DNA of 64,000 nucleotides, from positions 14,940,752 through 15,004,751 of the forward strand of contig NW_024881301.1 in NCBI RefSeq assembly GCF_018691265.1, written 5' to 3'. Shown one piece after another: positions 1-12,198 of this stretch. The translations under genes were made by a program, and so were the position numbers. Below the pieces are notes generated by a model that was given only the letters and a program-made list of their open reading frames with translations, was not told where the DNA came from and did no database searches. The DNA is from Tyto alba. Its lineage: Eukaryota; Chordata; Aves; Strigiformes; Tytonidae. The stretch's first letter is position 1. Each line of letters starts with the position of its first letter.

Positions 1-1760
1 GCTTCTGTGGAATCTTGAGCAACAAGACATTTTCTATATACTTCAAAGCACAAGGGAAGGCTTTAAAAGTTCTGGATAGACTTGATCAATAAATCCAGTC
101 TAAAAAGGATCTGACATCTGATAGTCACGTACCCTGTCAGGCATGCCAACAGCAAAATGAAAACCATTGATTTGTTTGTCACCAGGCTTTGTCAGCTAGA
201 AATTTTTTCTAAGCCTTAGATGCACACAGATGGCATTATACAGGAACCAAATAACTGAAAAATGAATTTAAACTGGGGACATTTTCTGTGAACAGGAAAT
301 GTCAGAGAATTCTCAATGTACCACATGGGACACAATACTATGTGCTTTTCTCCTATGGAGCATCCTTCAGAAATTAAGAGGGAGAAGATAATGTAAATCA
401 CTTGTGGCTGGATACAGGACTTTCCAAAGAGATGTAAATATTTTCACTGATTTTAAGGAGAGTTACTTTTACTCCTTAATAGAGAGTTTAATCACTGACG
501 AAGACTGTTCTGTCTTATAAGAGTAACTTTAGGCATACCTTTACATGAGCTTTCCCAAATAAACATGCTGAGTATTTGAAGCAATTTTTTGGTCAGAGGG
601 AGATAGTTTTTTCAGTGCTAGTACTTAAATAAATAGGACTCTGGGATATGAAATATTTAGCATTTTTAATAAAGCTCAGTGCATCGTTATTAGAGGTGGT
701 ATTTCATTTAGATCTCAAACTCTGTGTTTGCAGTGCTTAAGGTAGTTTTACATTTACCCATATTTTTGTTTGCCAGATAAGCATCAAATCAACATGTTTC
801 ATAAAGGAGCAATTTATGAACAGCAGTTCTTTTGTCTTTGATAATCTGGAAGCAGGTTTTTCTGACATGTGGCATTAGCTTTCTTTATATGATTTCAGTC
901 AGTCATAACCATAAAATGTATTTATCCATTCAAGCCACGCCAATAACCTCTATTTGCAGCAAGCTTTCACAAGTGCATCTGAAATATCACTATTTCCTTT
1001 ACTCCCGTTATCCATATATTTTGCATCACATGATCTTTGCCTTGAATCTGATCTCTGAGAAGCAACCTAGCAGCAGTGATATTACTTAGTGATGTAGTAA
1101 CTACTTAACTAAGATTTTGGGAGCTACTGTTCTGTGTAAGTGTTCCATCAGCTAGGAAATCCTTTTTGGGGGCAGACAAAAAAAGAGTGTAGTGTTTTAG
1201 AGGCTACTTGTGGCATAAATATGACAACTGATGAAGGAAAGGACTGCGTTATTGGCTGATAGCGAGGACAATGTGAAGGGATCTCTCCTTTATGAAAATC
1301 ATTATAGCTCTTTGTGTTCTTTTTGCTCTTATTTGTCTCTCATTTTTCCCAGGAGGTCTTTCCTTGAACTTTGAACTAGGCATAAACGATGTATGAATAA
1401 AGTATGTTTTCCATTGGATCAGAATGTTCTAAAAGGTAGTGGAAGGAAAATGCAGAAGAGAGAGGACAGGTGAAATTTTTGTCTCTTAAAAATAATTGGT
1501 CTTCAGGAGAAGAATCGTGAGCCTCAAAGGGTGAATATATTATAGCTAATGGAAGGAAAGTAAATAGTGTTGTGAATAGGAGCATCGTCTGGAAGAGCAC
1601 TTACAGTTAAGGAGCTAAGGTTGTAGCTGTTAGAGGTCATAAGCTGTTGATGAAGAATGTCAGTCTACCCCTATGTATAATAAGGTAGGTAAGGTTTCCT
1701 GCATCTTTTACATTTGTTTTTCCTTCTATTAACTTCAGAAACATAATACCAAATGCCAAT

Positions 1761-1765
<5 letters not shown>
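1..1765. other. Gene-free AT-rich DNA
   Basis: No reading frame here looks like a known protein and no repeat family is recognisable. The longest open frames (up to 85 codons) have the composition expected of chance frames in AT-rich DNA and show no linked frame conservation. I see nothing else to annotate. Confidence 0.6.

Positions 1766-1810
<45 letters not shown>
1766..1810. repeat. (TA)n microsatellite
   Basis: A pure alternating AT tract of 45 bp, about 22 units, with no interruption. It follows a CATACA lead-in and ends in AAAA. Such tracts mutate quickly and can form cruciforms. No function is implied. Confidence 0.97.
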
Positions 1811-1815
<5 letters not shown>

Positions 1816-2269
1816 CTAATTACTTGTTTTATAAGTAATTTCAGAAAAGCCTTTTAAAAGATAAATGTTAATTTTAATGCAACATGAAACAGACAGTCTG
1901 GATACTAGATTTCCCTTCTGCTTCGTTATATCCAGCTATGTCTTAGACATTGTTCTATAGTGTTTCCTTCTCTGAATCTTAATAGTTTTTGATTAGAATT
2001 AACAAGCATATTTTGTGAAATTTTGTTGATTTTTATCAACAACAAGAGAAACCAGTATGTCTGCTAAACTGAACTGTGTAAAATAGTCTGAGACCTGAAG
2101 GCACAAATATTTCTATGTCTTCCTTTCTCTCTGTCAAGATAGAGGACTATCTCTGGTGTCAGATGAAAGACTTCAGAACACACAGAAAGGGATTCCTAGA
2201 TTAACTGTTTCAGTCATTAATTAAATTTCATTGGAATATTCCTCCTGCCCCTCATCTCATGCTTAATAT

Positions 2270-2560
2270 CTGTTTCACACATTTGAATCCCCTTCTTGGT
2301 TTGCAAGATAGTTCCTGTCATAAATCTGTTCCCTGAGTTGACTTTTAATGACCATGATCACATCCCCTCTAATCTTCCTTTTGCTCTGCACAATTTGCTT
2401 GAATCTCTAATTCAAAGGCCAGTCCTCAAAGATGTAAATAGATTTTGCAACTTTTTTTCTATACCTTTTCGATTTTGTTGAGATTGTTAAAATGAGGACA
2501 TGAGGCTGTGACCATATATCCTATTAGTGATCTTTATCATGTCCTCTGTATTACATCAAT
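2270..2560 (-). mobile_element. Old CR1/L3-type LINE 3' relic
   Basis: Read on the plus strand, this stretch has the order of phrases typical of reverse-complemented ancient CR1/L3 copies: ATCACATCCCCTCTAATCTTCC near 2357, then CTATACCTTTTCGATTTTGTT near 2460, then GAGGACATGAGGCTGTGACC near 2492. The middle phrase resembles the 'tctgtaccttttccaattctg' part of old CR1 consensus sequences. Divergence is high, so edges are approximate. An alternative is chance similarity of pyrimidine-rich DNA. No coding capacity remains. Confidence 0.45.
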
Positions 2561-4897
2561 GAAGTATACATAATATGTCCATACATCCTGTACTTGATCA
2601 ACCAAGACTTTGAAGCTTGTTTGAATGTCAGCACTACAAAAAAGTAATATCAAACATACACTTAATGTAATTATGGTAACCAGACTCTCAATTTCCTTCA
2701 ATTTCTATTAAATGCCTTTAAAAGTAACCATGGATTTAAAATCTGTTTGTTTCTGTGATCATGAAAACTTTCAATTGATACCCGAGATTCAAATGGAGTA
2801 TTGAACTTCTTTTCTGTTTTGGTTTTAGTTCAGCTACATTTATGTATCTGGTGTACAGTTATTTGTGTTAGGATTATACTTCAAGTCCAAAACTTTAATT
2901 CTTTTTTTAAATCAGATATGTTCTAATCATGGCATTGAAAATGTTGAAATTGAACAACTATGCTATCCTTTCTCATTGCGTGGATTTCTAAAATAAATAT
3001 AAGAATGACATTTATTCTATAATACTTGCAAGAAATGGCATGACACGAAAAGCAGTAATTAGAAAAAGGTGGTGTAGAAGTCATGTCAAGATGAGTGGAC
3101 CATATTCAGAATAAATCTGGAAGAATAAAATATGTTGTAGAAAAAAGGAATGCAGTAAAGCACTATAGGAACTTATTAAGAGAAAATTGCTAGAGGGGTC
3201 TAAATAATGAGGAGAGGTAAAATCCAATACTAGTATAGTGCATGGTCTTGTTACACTTTGTCTTTTAGATTTTTTGGAAAACAATGATTATACTTTCTGG
3301 AAATGGGTCAATCACCCCCAAGGCATCCTATTGTACATGAAGAAAACTGTTCATTGAGGAGCTGCAGTAGGAATATAGACTACCCTTTTTTATGCTAATA
3401 ATTTTAATTAGATGTTTTCCTCAATATTGCATTTTCCCTCCAACTTTTCATTGCATTTACATTTTATTCATTATTTCTCAAACATCATTAATAGGGAAAG
3501 AAGTTCTTTTAAGATGTGATTAGGCATAACTTCAGAGATAAAATGTCCATTTTGTTTTCATAAGGATTCTAAGTAGGTCAGATTTGTAAACCAGTAAACT
3601 TGGAAAAGCAAACTTTGCTATAGCAATGCTATGTTTTCCTTAGTCCCTGAAATAGCAGGATCCCGTCAGGACAGTTAGGAATGCTGAACTGGAGCTGATG
3701 AATTGGGAGTGCTCCATGTTGCTTCCTAATGTCTGGTGCTTCAGCAAGGAACCCATGAACAGTGGCATCAGAAGTGGTTACTGTAATGGGAAAAGCCCTA
3801 ATATTTCCTCAATCAAGGTCATCTTAAGGAAATCAATTACAGCTCTGAACTAATTAACACTGAAGGATTTCAATAAAATTTCTATGGGAGTTGGGGAAAT
3901 CCTTTGGTCTCTTCAGTTTATGAGTGATCAGATTTAGGATCTGGACTTCTAGCTTATAATGCATTGCAGTTAACTAACTTTTTAGTTTACTCAGCTATGG
4001 TAAATTCCTTTAATCTTTGTCACAATTGTTTTTTATTTGTAAATGATGCTATATTTGGTTTAACTGAAAATCATGTTTAGATGTGGCTGTGGTAAGAACA
4101 GTAATTGTATAAAATTGGTCCTTTTTGTTTAACAGCCCTGTGGTTCTGTGCTGCATCATGTAATGCTGAAACAATTTTATTGAAAGCCACTGTATTACTG
4201 TTTTTTTTTCCTCTGCCTGCTTTATCTCTTTATGTTGAAAAGTTAAAAACTGTATCCAAATTTTAAGCAGATTATGCATTTCTTCAGATCTGTTGAAATT
4301 CAGGAGCCTTCTAATTCACATTAATTGCATCGATTAAAACACTTAGAAGGATCACAAATCATTAGCTACATATACCAGAGTACTCAAAATATTTCTAAGT
4401 AATGCAGATCAGTACATCTTTAGTCAAAATGTCAAGAAAAATACCCAAACTGATGTACTGAAAACAATTCTTATAAAAAAATTTTGCATAATGAATCACA
4501 TCTAATCTACAATAAAATCATAAACCACTGTTCTGTTCCTCTGCTCTGAAGTGTAAATCACCCATAATGGGGACTTACTTTTAGTCAGTTTCCATATAAA
4601 GTGGAAAAAAGATTTAGCGAAAGTCTATTGACAATGAAAATAAGCTCTTATCTATATCATTACTCATTTAATAGAATACATATTTGTTGCAAGACTACAT
4701 AAAATGTAAAACCAAGGAGATAGATCTGTCTAGGAAAGACTTCTTATGATCTACTTGTTGTTTTGTGTACATACTAAAATATAAGCTTTGCAAAACTCCT
4801 TGTTTTAAGACAATCTTGAAAGTATGTAATTTCTTCACTAAAATAAAATATAGCTTTCATTTAGCCTGACAATGTTGGCTCAGGAATATGGAATATT
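2561..4897. other. Gene-free AT-rich DNA
   Basis: No recognisable gene or repeat family. It holds short chance frames only. A mildly less AT-rich patch near 3650-3780 carries no motif that I recognise. Confidence 0.55.
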
Positions 4898-5171
4898 AGT
4901 TTCAGTAAGAATGCATTGGTTTCACTGTAAAATAAGGTTTCTTTGGTATCAACCCTGGAGAAACGTATTGGTTTCAGCTAAAATGTATTGCCATGCTTTC
5001 ACTAAAACATACAGACATTATGAAACTGTATATTGGTTTCAGTAAAAATGTATTCTTTCCAATGGATTCATGAGGCTTTCAGCAAGAATGTATTGATTTC
5101 ATTAAAACGTGCTGCTTGAGATAAACAAAAATTCAGTTAAAATGCATTGGTTTCTGTTAAAGCTCATTGAC
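4898..5171. repeat. Eroded tandem array, about 20-bp unit
   Basis: A phrase close to TTTCAGTAAAAATGTATTGG recurs with about 20-bp spacing. Clear copies begin near 4900, 4972, 5037, 5077, 5131 and 5151; poorer copies lie near 4920, 4938, 4997, 5056 and 5097. Units keep the TTTCA head, an A-run and an ATG(T/C)ATTG tail, but differ by several substitutions and small indels. Adjacent good copies often abut exactly (5077/5097, 5131/5151). This fits a minisatellite that expanded once and then decayed by point mutation. No open frame runs through it. Confidence 0.8.
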
Positions 5172-6124
5172 TGAAGTGAAGAACATTACACACTGCTTTT
5201 GGGCAGCCTTAGGGTTTAAAAAACCCTAGAGAAGTACATGTTTGTAATTGTGAAGGTAATTGAAAACAAAGTCTATTCTGTAACATCTAAATATATAAAT
5301 ATGCTAAATAAATTAGACTTTTATACCTCCATCCCATTTGCATCTGTTGCTAAGCACAGAGATAAATACTCATACAGAAAAAGTATTACATTATTCATTC
5401 TGATGAATACCCTTATAATCAGGGGTGGGGTGTAGGCTGTAATAGTTTTAAAAATTTTAGTAATCATTTGTTTACACAAAACCAGTTTTTGACCAGTTTG
5501 CTTTAAATCAAGTTTGGCATTTTCCTGCTTTATTGACAACAGGCTCTTTCTGCCTTTTCAGCATTGTCAGGCATTCAATGACAACGACATTTACATATAT
5601 TAAGAACCTCTCCTATTGTTAGACTACTAAATTAGTAACAATATATTTGATTGCTGTGATTGATTGTTTTTTGTCTTGTTTTGTTTTGTTTTTCTGAGAA
5701 GGGTTGTATTTTTCTATATTTTCTAGTATCTTCACATGTTTCTTCCACTCATTTTATACAGAAAAGATCCCACTGACTTAATGAAACTATGAAATACGCT
5801 TGAATATAACTAAACAACTTTGTTACATGGAGAAGACTGCTGTCCAGTTTTGGACCATTACTCTTTCCCTACACTGATGTAGAATTTATGTGCAGAATGT
5901 GTATAAGTATACTTGAAGTGTAGATAATGCAAATAAAGTTTCAGCTATTCAGAATTACTTCTGAAATTCAACAGAATAAAGTAGGAATGACCATACCAAG
6001 CTGAACAACTAGTCTATCTTGTATGAATCCTGTCTCTGACAGTAGGTTGTGGCAAGTGATCAAACACTTCTAGAACAGCCTCTAACAAGTCATGGATAAG
6101 AGATTTCCTGAGAGGATGACAATG

Positions 6125-6125
<1 letters not shown>
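5172..6125. other. Gene-free AT-rich DNA
   Basis: No recognisable gene or repeat. A G/T-rich stretch with TTTTG repeats lies near 5665-5695 (low complexity). Confidence 0.55.

Positions 6126-6155
<30 letters not shown>
6126..6155. repeat. Poly(T) tract, 30 nt
   Basis: Thirty uninterrupted T residues, followed by AAAA. On the minus strand it is a poly(A) directly downstream of a coding-like block (6160-6640), so it may be a retrocopy tail. There is no AATAAA within 30 nt upstream on the minus strand, which weakens that reading. Confidence 0.95.
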
Positions 6156-6159
<4 letters not shown>

Positions 6160-6162
<3 letters not shown>

Positions 6163-6640
6163 TTCTTTGGGAATTTTCCTCATCATTTTGTACAAATTCT
6201 GATGCAAAAACTGCATTCACAGCACCAGTGGCAAGGAGCTCTACAGCTGATCTCCACCCCATGCAAAGAAGTTTCTTCTTTTTGGATGTTGGCTTGGACT
6301 TGCTGCTTGTTGTTTTCACTTTTTGCTCATGTGTTCTGTACGGGAAAAGATAATGAATAATCATTATATTTTTTTTCCCTGCTACTCATAATTTTGCAGA
6401 TCCCTGCCACATATGACTTTAGATGTTCTTTTCCTAGGAAGAGGAGAACTATTTTTCCAGTCTTTCCTCACATTAAAGCTGTTTCATACCTCTGATTTTA
6501 CTTGTTGCTCTGCATCCTTTGGTTCTGCTACATCATTTTTAGTGATGTGAGGATCAGAACTGCACATTGCACTGAAAATGCATTGGCACCATAGGCTTGT
6601 CTAGTATCTTAGCAAATTGCCTTTCATTTTTTTTCTTATG
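6160..6640 (-). pseudogene. Coding-like block, possible retropseudogene (unidentified)
   Basis: On the minus strand three frames in succession give protein-like, lysine-rich translations. The segment at about 6345-6160 includes LLCMGWRSAVELLATGAVNA and then runs into the A-tract. At about 6560-6496, in another frame, it includes ITKNDVAEPKDAEQQVKSE. A third segment lies above 6560. Stops (near 6494 and 6380) and frame changes separate them, so no intact product is possible. The segment at 6560-6496 is also followed by an AG/GTATGA donor-like junction, and a pyrimidine-CAG acceptor-like site lies near 6343, so degraded exons are an alternative to a processed copy. I do not recognise the protein. 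Chance open frames remain a real possibility. Confidence 0.25.
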
Positions 6641-6649
6641 TAAACACTG

Positions 6650-9600
6650 TCTCATGCTTCTTGAAAAGAGATGAACAATCCTCTCAGTTTTCAAAATGTA
6701 TTTTATTTTCAAATTTTTTATCTCAAACTGCTTCATATCAGTGCGATTCTGCTGTAAACATTTAGATTTTAGGTACATTTTTTCATCTCTCTTGGTGGAG
6801 CCAGACAAATAAAATCTCACACTGTGGTAAAAATGTTCCGGCTGCCTATCTGAAAGATAATAGTTTTTGTCCTGTTCAAATCTGTTGCAGCAATATTATG
6901 GAACTGATTGTTTCATGAATCAATTCAGTTTATCAACACTTTTATGCATTGCTTTGATGTCAAGGGTCAGCAACGCACTCTGTAAAAAAGAGTATTTTGC
7001 CAGCCTTCTCAAAAGAATGAGTCAATACTTGCTGCTCTTAATTCCCAGGACCCTGTTTTGGTACAAAGCTTTTGGAGAATGGGAAGTGAAATATATAAAT
7101 TATGAGAGGAAAACATTACACATGTGGATGATGCCAGAAGAGATTTCCCATGCGTTGGATCACATGGGATCTGTGAAGACAGACTGAATTGACAACACGA
7201 ACATTATTAGTAGCAGAGAAAAAGCAGTGCCAGGAAAGGTCAGTGCTGAAGGGTGTAAGCTTGGTTTCTGATTCTCACTGAACACCCTGCTTGCTATGCA
7301 ATCAGCTCTGCAGGGATCACCCCAGTGATAAGCAATTCACACTGCAAATTTCATAAAAGCTTAGCTGCTGTCAGTGGTGACCTGCACAACGCTATGCTCC
7401 AACCTCCTTGTGATTATTTTATCTATTGATAAAATTTATTTATTATATTTATTAATATATTATCTATATGTTGATCTAATCTGTTGTAATCTAAATACTC
7501 GTGGCTAAGCAATAGACTACATCTTGGCATAATACCAAGGCATACCTTTCTCTTTGTTTAAGAAAGTTAAAGCTTTCACAAGAACCTGGAATTTTTCCTA
7601 AGAAATAAAAGATGACACTCCAGTGCTTCATAGACTAGTTAGCCGAGCTGGAATTAAAGGACTAAAGTACAGAAATACACACAAGATATTTTCCCCATAA
7701 AAGCTACTTTTGCCAGGCTGATTAGCCCTCATTCCCAAATCTTTCTGAAAGTAATAGTCAGCCCACCTTTCTGATCAGCCAAGAATTAATATTTCCTAGG
7801 CCATCAGATGCACTAAAGCTCTAACTCAAAGCAGCTTTTAATTTATGAAAGTGTTGAAGGTAACAGCTTTCAAGTATATTTACAATTCAACTTTGAATTA
7901 GAGTACCCTTGCACTAGAATTTTGCTATTTTCTTAAGAACTAGATGTCTTTAGACATTTTTTACTTCTTATTGTTCAAGGGTATATGACACCAAATCAGC
8001 ATGAGGATCTCCCAAATTGTTTGCATGGCAGGTGTTCATACAGTTAGCATAGCAGGGTCAGTACTTGATGCTATTTCTCTGTAGACATCTTCTAAGCTAG
8101 CATTTCTATTTTACTGAAGTGAAATTTTTAGCAAATGTAAAATGGTGCTCTAAATTGATGGAAACAGTAGCTTCCAAAATAAGCTCAGATAAAGCAAATT
8201 GTAGTCAAATCCACTTTTGTCTGCACAGAATTTTAGGCTTCAAAGTTTAGGGGCTTTAAGACCCTATTTGTATGTTGTTGTTCATTACTTAGAAAGTTCT
8301 CCATTCTGTTTTTGTTGATAGGATCTGAAGAACATATGACTTTGAGGAAGGTACTGGAAATTGAAAGTAAAAGCAACCAAAATGATAACTCATTCATGCC
8401 ATTTTATGAAATCCTTCAGCAAGTAGACATAGTTGCTGGATAAGTGGAAGAATGGGAACTACTTAAAATATCAAATTCATTTAATTCTCTCATTGTTTTA
8501 AACTGTGAACTAGTTTGACAGTTTTTAATTAGTTGAGCAGTCTCCTAGAAGAAAAAAACCAGAAGGTATAAACAGCTGGTGGTTAGCTCAGTAGGATGTA
8601 GAATTTGTAAACAAAGACATACAAAGAAAAGGTAGAAAATAAAATATAGCAATATACTCTTTCCTTGAACAGTGCTTTCGTCTTTCAGCACCCCAGCAAA
8701 ATGGCCTTACAGAAGAAGGGAGATTCAATAATAATCTTTAAAGGATTGGAGGAAAAGGGATTCTTTAGAGAAAACAGAGGATTAAGCAGATACAATAATT
8801 GAATAAGAGAAGCTGGAAAAAAGACAGAAGTTAGAAAAGTAGGAGACATTAAGGCAAGCCAGTCATGCATATTACATACCTCTTAGCCCATAATAAAAAA
8901 TACACTCAACCAAATTAAGAGAAAGTTTTGTGTTTTTTTTTTTTTTTTTTAATTATTTTTTTAAATTTTTTTAAAGAAAATCTTATTCTGGAAAATATAC
9001 TTAATGAATCACAGTTAATCTTGTCAAAGTTTGGGCCCCAAGACGTGATGAAGGAAATAGCATTGCATGACTCAAATCATAGATATTAGTAGAGCAAGTA
9101 TGAACGCAAATTTAATTTTCACTAATTATGCAAGGCTATAAGGAGGAAGGGCTTCCTGTCTTGTGGTCAAGGGCCAGCCACATTACCAGCTGAAGAAGAG
9201 GATTTCCTCTCGTGGTGTAGGCTCTCACAACTGGCCACTGCGCAACACGTTTGCCCCTCTCTTGCTCTGCCGCTGTGTGAAACTTTTATATGACTGCTGC
9301 TGTGCACAAAGTCACTGCAGAAGTTTACAAATTGAGCCTAGCACAGAATTTCCCTGTCTGAATTATTCTTATTAAAGAAAAATAAGAGCACACAGATGTA
9401 AAAGAGCTTTATTATTCATTTTTAAAATATTCCCAGAGAGATGACTTCTGTGTGCAGAATCCCACAGCAGAGAAGGAAAAACAAGCTGAAACTTCACAGG
9501 GACATTAGGTGTCTTTGGCCTTTGATAAAGCATGAAATCCAATTGTAGTGCAGTGAGAGAAAAATCAAGCAAGAGCCACACTGCTTAGCACAGTGATGTA

Positions 9601-10214
9601 CTGGAAAAATGACCTCTGTCTGGCAGAAAAAACTTTTGCATTCTAGTGGCAGATACTGAGATATAAGAAAATTATGATAGAAAAGAGAATAGTAATGCTA
9701 ATAATAAATATAACAACAACACCGACACCAAAAATAATGCTTACAAGCCCTTAAAAAAAAAACAAGCAAACACCATTTTGTTAAATAAGGAGATGCAGTG
9801 AAGAGATTTTATTTCTTTATTGAATGATTACAGATTCTTTCTATTTACTGTAAGTGCTCCACTTATATTTCTTCCTGGCTACATTTAAACTTTTCATTGT
9901 CTGGAGTATTTGGACAGCCTTTATCTGAAGAATAATCCTTCTCCTGCTGAAGGCATTTCTACACCGCAATGAAATCATTAACCATAATGCACTGTTACCC
10001 ATTTCACACCTGGATGTCTTAAATAGAGGATGAATTAAATCATGTTTCCACATCAACTTCTTGCAATATTTACATTTCAGTGCTTCAATAATATGAAGAC
10101 TGAATACATTTAGAGCCTCACTTTTCTACTGACAGAATGACTTGATAGATTAGAGAACCAGGCAATCACCAACCATCTGAAATTTAACGAGACATGCTGG
10201 ATTCTGCAACTGGG
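6650..10214. other. Gene-free AT-rich DNA
   Basis: No gene recognised. Contents: an AT-rich patch with TTTATTAATATATT near 7430-7470; an 18-T run at 8933-8950 followed by further T-rich DNA; and a patch of near-balanced base composition at about 9130-9340 whose 70-codon open frame matches nothing that I know. Confidence 0.55.
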
Positions 10215-10961
10215 ATGATGTCATCTAGTGGATGTATGTATAGACTGGGAGACAAGAGACTGGAGTGCAGCCCTGCAGAAGGGGACCTGGGGGTTTTGGC
10301 TGATGTAAGTTCAATATGAGTCAACAATGTGCCCTCACAGCCAAAAGGGCCAACTGTATCCTGGGTTGCGTTAAGCACAGTATAGCTAATGATGGTCAAA
10401 AGAAGTGATTGTCCCACTATGCTCAGCATTTGTGCAGCCTCATCTCAAGTACTGTGTGCCATTTAGGGCTCCATATCCAATACGAGGAGGATATAGAAAT
10501 ATTAGAATATGTTAAAAGGAGGGCAACAGATATGGTGAAAGGACTAGAGGGCAAGACTTATTAGGAGTGGCTGAGGATATTTGGTTTGTTCAGCTTAGAA
10601 AAGGGGAGATGGAGAGGTGACCTTATTGCTGTCTACAATTTCTGCATGAGAGAGCTGCTGATCTCTTCTCTCTGGTGTCTAGTGGTAGGATGTGAGGGAA
10701 TGGCTTAAAGCTGTGTCGGGGGAAGTTCAATTTGGATATTAGGAAAAAGTTCTTCAGTGAGAGAGTGATCAAGCACTGGAACAAGGTCCCCAGGGAAGTG
10801 ATCATGATCATAGCCCCAAGCCTGATGGTGTTCAATAAGTGTTTGAACAGGTCTCTTGGATATATGATTTAACTTCTAGGTTTCCCTACATGGAGTCAGG
10901 AGTTGGACTCGATGATCCTCATGGTCCTCTTCCAGCTCAGGATATTCTATGGTTCTACAAT
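10215..10961 (+). mobile_element. CR1 LINE, 5'-truncated 3' end
   Basis: The plus strand follows the CR1 consensus for over 700 bp. It reads GACTGGGAGACAAGAGACTGG, then the GGGGACCTGGGGGTTTTGG and AATATGAGTCAACA phrases, CTGTGTGCCATTTAGGGCTCC, GGCTGAGGATATTTGGTTTG (degraded GLFSLE region), CACTGGAACAAGGTCCCCAGG, and ends with TTGGACTCGATGATCCTCATGG and a TTCTATGGTTCTA tail near 10950. CR1 elements are 5'-truncated on insertion and lack poly(A), ending instead in short ATTCTATG-like repeats, as seen. The reverse-transcriptase C-terminal frame is broken by stops. No flanking target duplication is expected or seen. Confidence 0.92.
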
Positions 10962-12156
10962 CCTAACTTACCTAGAAATCAAGAGTCCACTGCATATGAA
11001 TCTTCTTTCTTCAAGGACATAATCATCACTCAGATTTACAAAAAATTCTGAAATAATTTGCAGCCTCATCTATCTTTCTCTGGGTACCCATTCATCTTTG
11101 GATGTGAATAAACACATAGATTTCACCCACATTTCTATGTTTTGAAGAGAGATCAGAGTTGTGAGATGCTTCTTAAGGTCTTAAAAGGATTGATTTTCTG
11201 AAATATTGAATATCTGCCCTTAGACTATCTATCTGTAGAACCTTATCTTCTGAAGATTGTCATGCTGGGTAGCCAAAACTATTCACTCTTCCTTTTTAAT
11301 GTCAAAAAGAAACCTTTTTGTGTTGGATTGAAAAGCAGGACTACTTGAGAACAAATAAAATAGGAAAGAAAAAAAGTATAGCATGAAATATTAATTTTTA
11401 AATGATTTTTAAAATTATAATTATTCCTTTTAATATGCATTTAATTTTGTAATATGGGAATTTTTCTTAAAAATTATAAAATGTAGTGGTAAATGGTTTA
11501 GCTACATTTTTTTCTGCCAAAAAATACTTTATGAACATTTTTCTGATCAGTCCTAAACAAGTCTTTCATTTTATACCAAATAATGTCTGGTAGGCTTAAT
11601 GAAATGAATTCTTCATGGGTATTAGAAGGGCACAGCAAGGACATTTATTCTTCTAGCTGTTATATGGCTGCATAAAATTGAGTCTCTGTTCAACTGCTGT
11701 TTTTATAGTTAGAGTGGACATAAAGAAGGGGAACAAAGGCTTAAAAGCACAGTTGTGCTCTTTGGACTGTATGCGGTCCACTGACCTGTGTTGATTTCTG
11801 GTGTATATTATGCAGCTCTAGTGCCACCTTTCTTTATGATTTGGTCTCATTGTCTCCCTGCTGGGCTTGGGAAACAAAGACTCACCTGTTTAATGCATTC
11901 TGCACTTTGCAACATCTGTTCTCATCTATGTACCTCTACAGATTTCAACCTTGGGGAAACTTTCACCAGCAGATACCTTGGAAAAACAGGGTGGGGTCTC
12001 TGGTCAATAATTTCAGTAGCATTAGGTAATTCTGAACTAAAGTATTATGGACATATATGTCTAGCATTTTAAAAAATTGATTATTTTTCAAATAGGAAAT
12101 AAAGGCACAGACATAAAGAGGTGAAAAATCCCATAAAACCCTCGATTGGACCCTGC
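10962..12156. other. Gene-free AT-rich DNA
   Basis: Nothing recognisable. A very AT-rich patch lies at 11380-11480. A 94-codon open frame near 11788 has no family resemblance that I can see. Confidence 0.55.
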
Positions 12157-12198
12157 TGCTGACTTTACACTAACGTATGCTGACTTTACACTAACATG
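12157..12198. repeat. 21-bp tandem duplication
   Basis: Two adjacent 21-bp copies of TGCTGACTTTACACTAAC plus three bases (12157-12177 and 12178-12198). They differ only in the last three bases. This is a recent local duplication. Confidence 0.93.

Noticed and set aside
8580..8605. tRNA-like A box (TAGCTCAGTAGG)
   Set aside because: Matches the A-box pattern, but there is no B box (GGTTCGANNCC) in the following 100 bases and no cloverleaf can be drawn.
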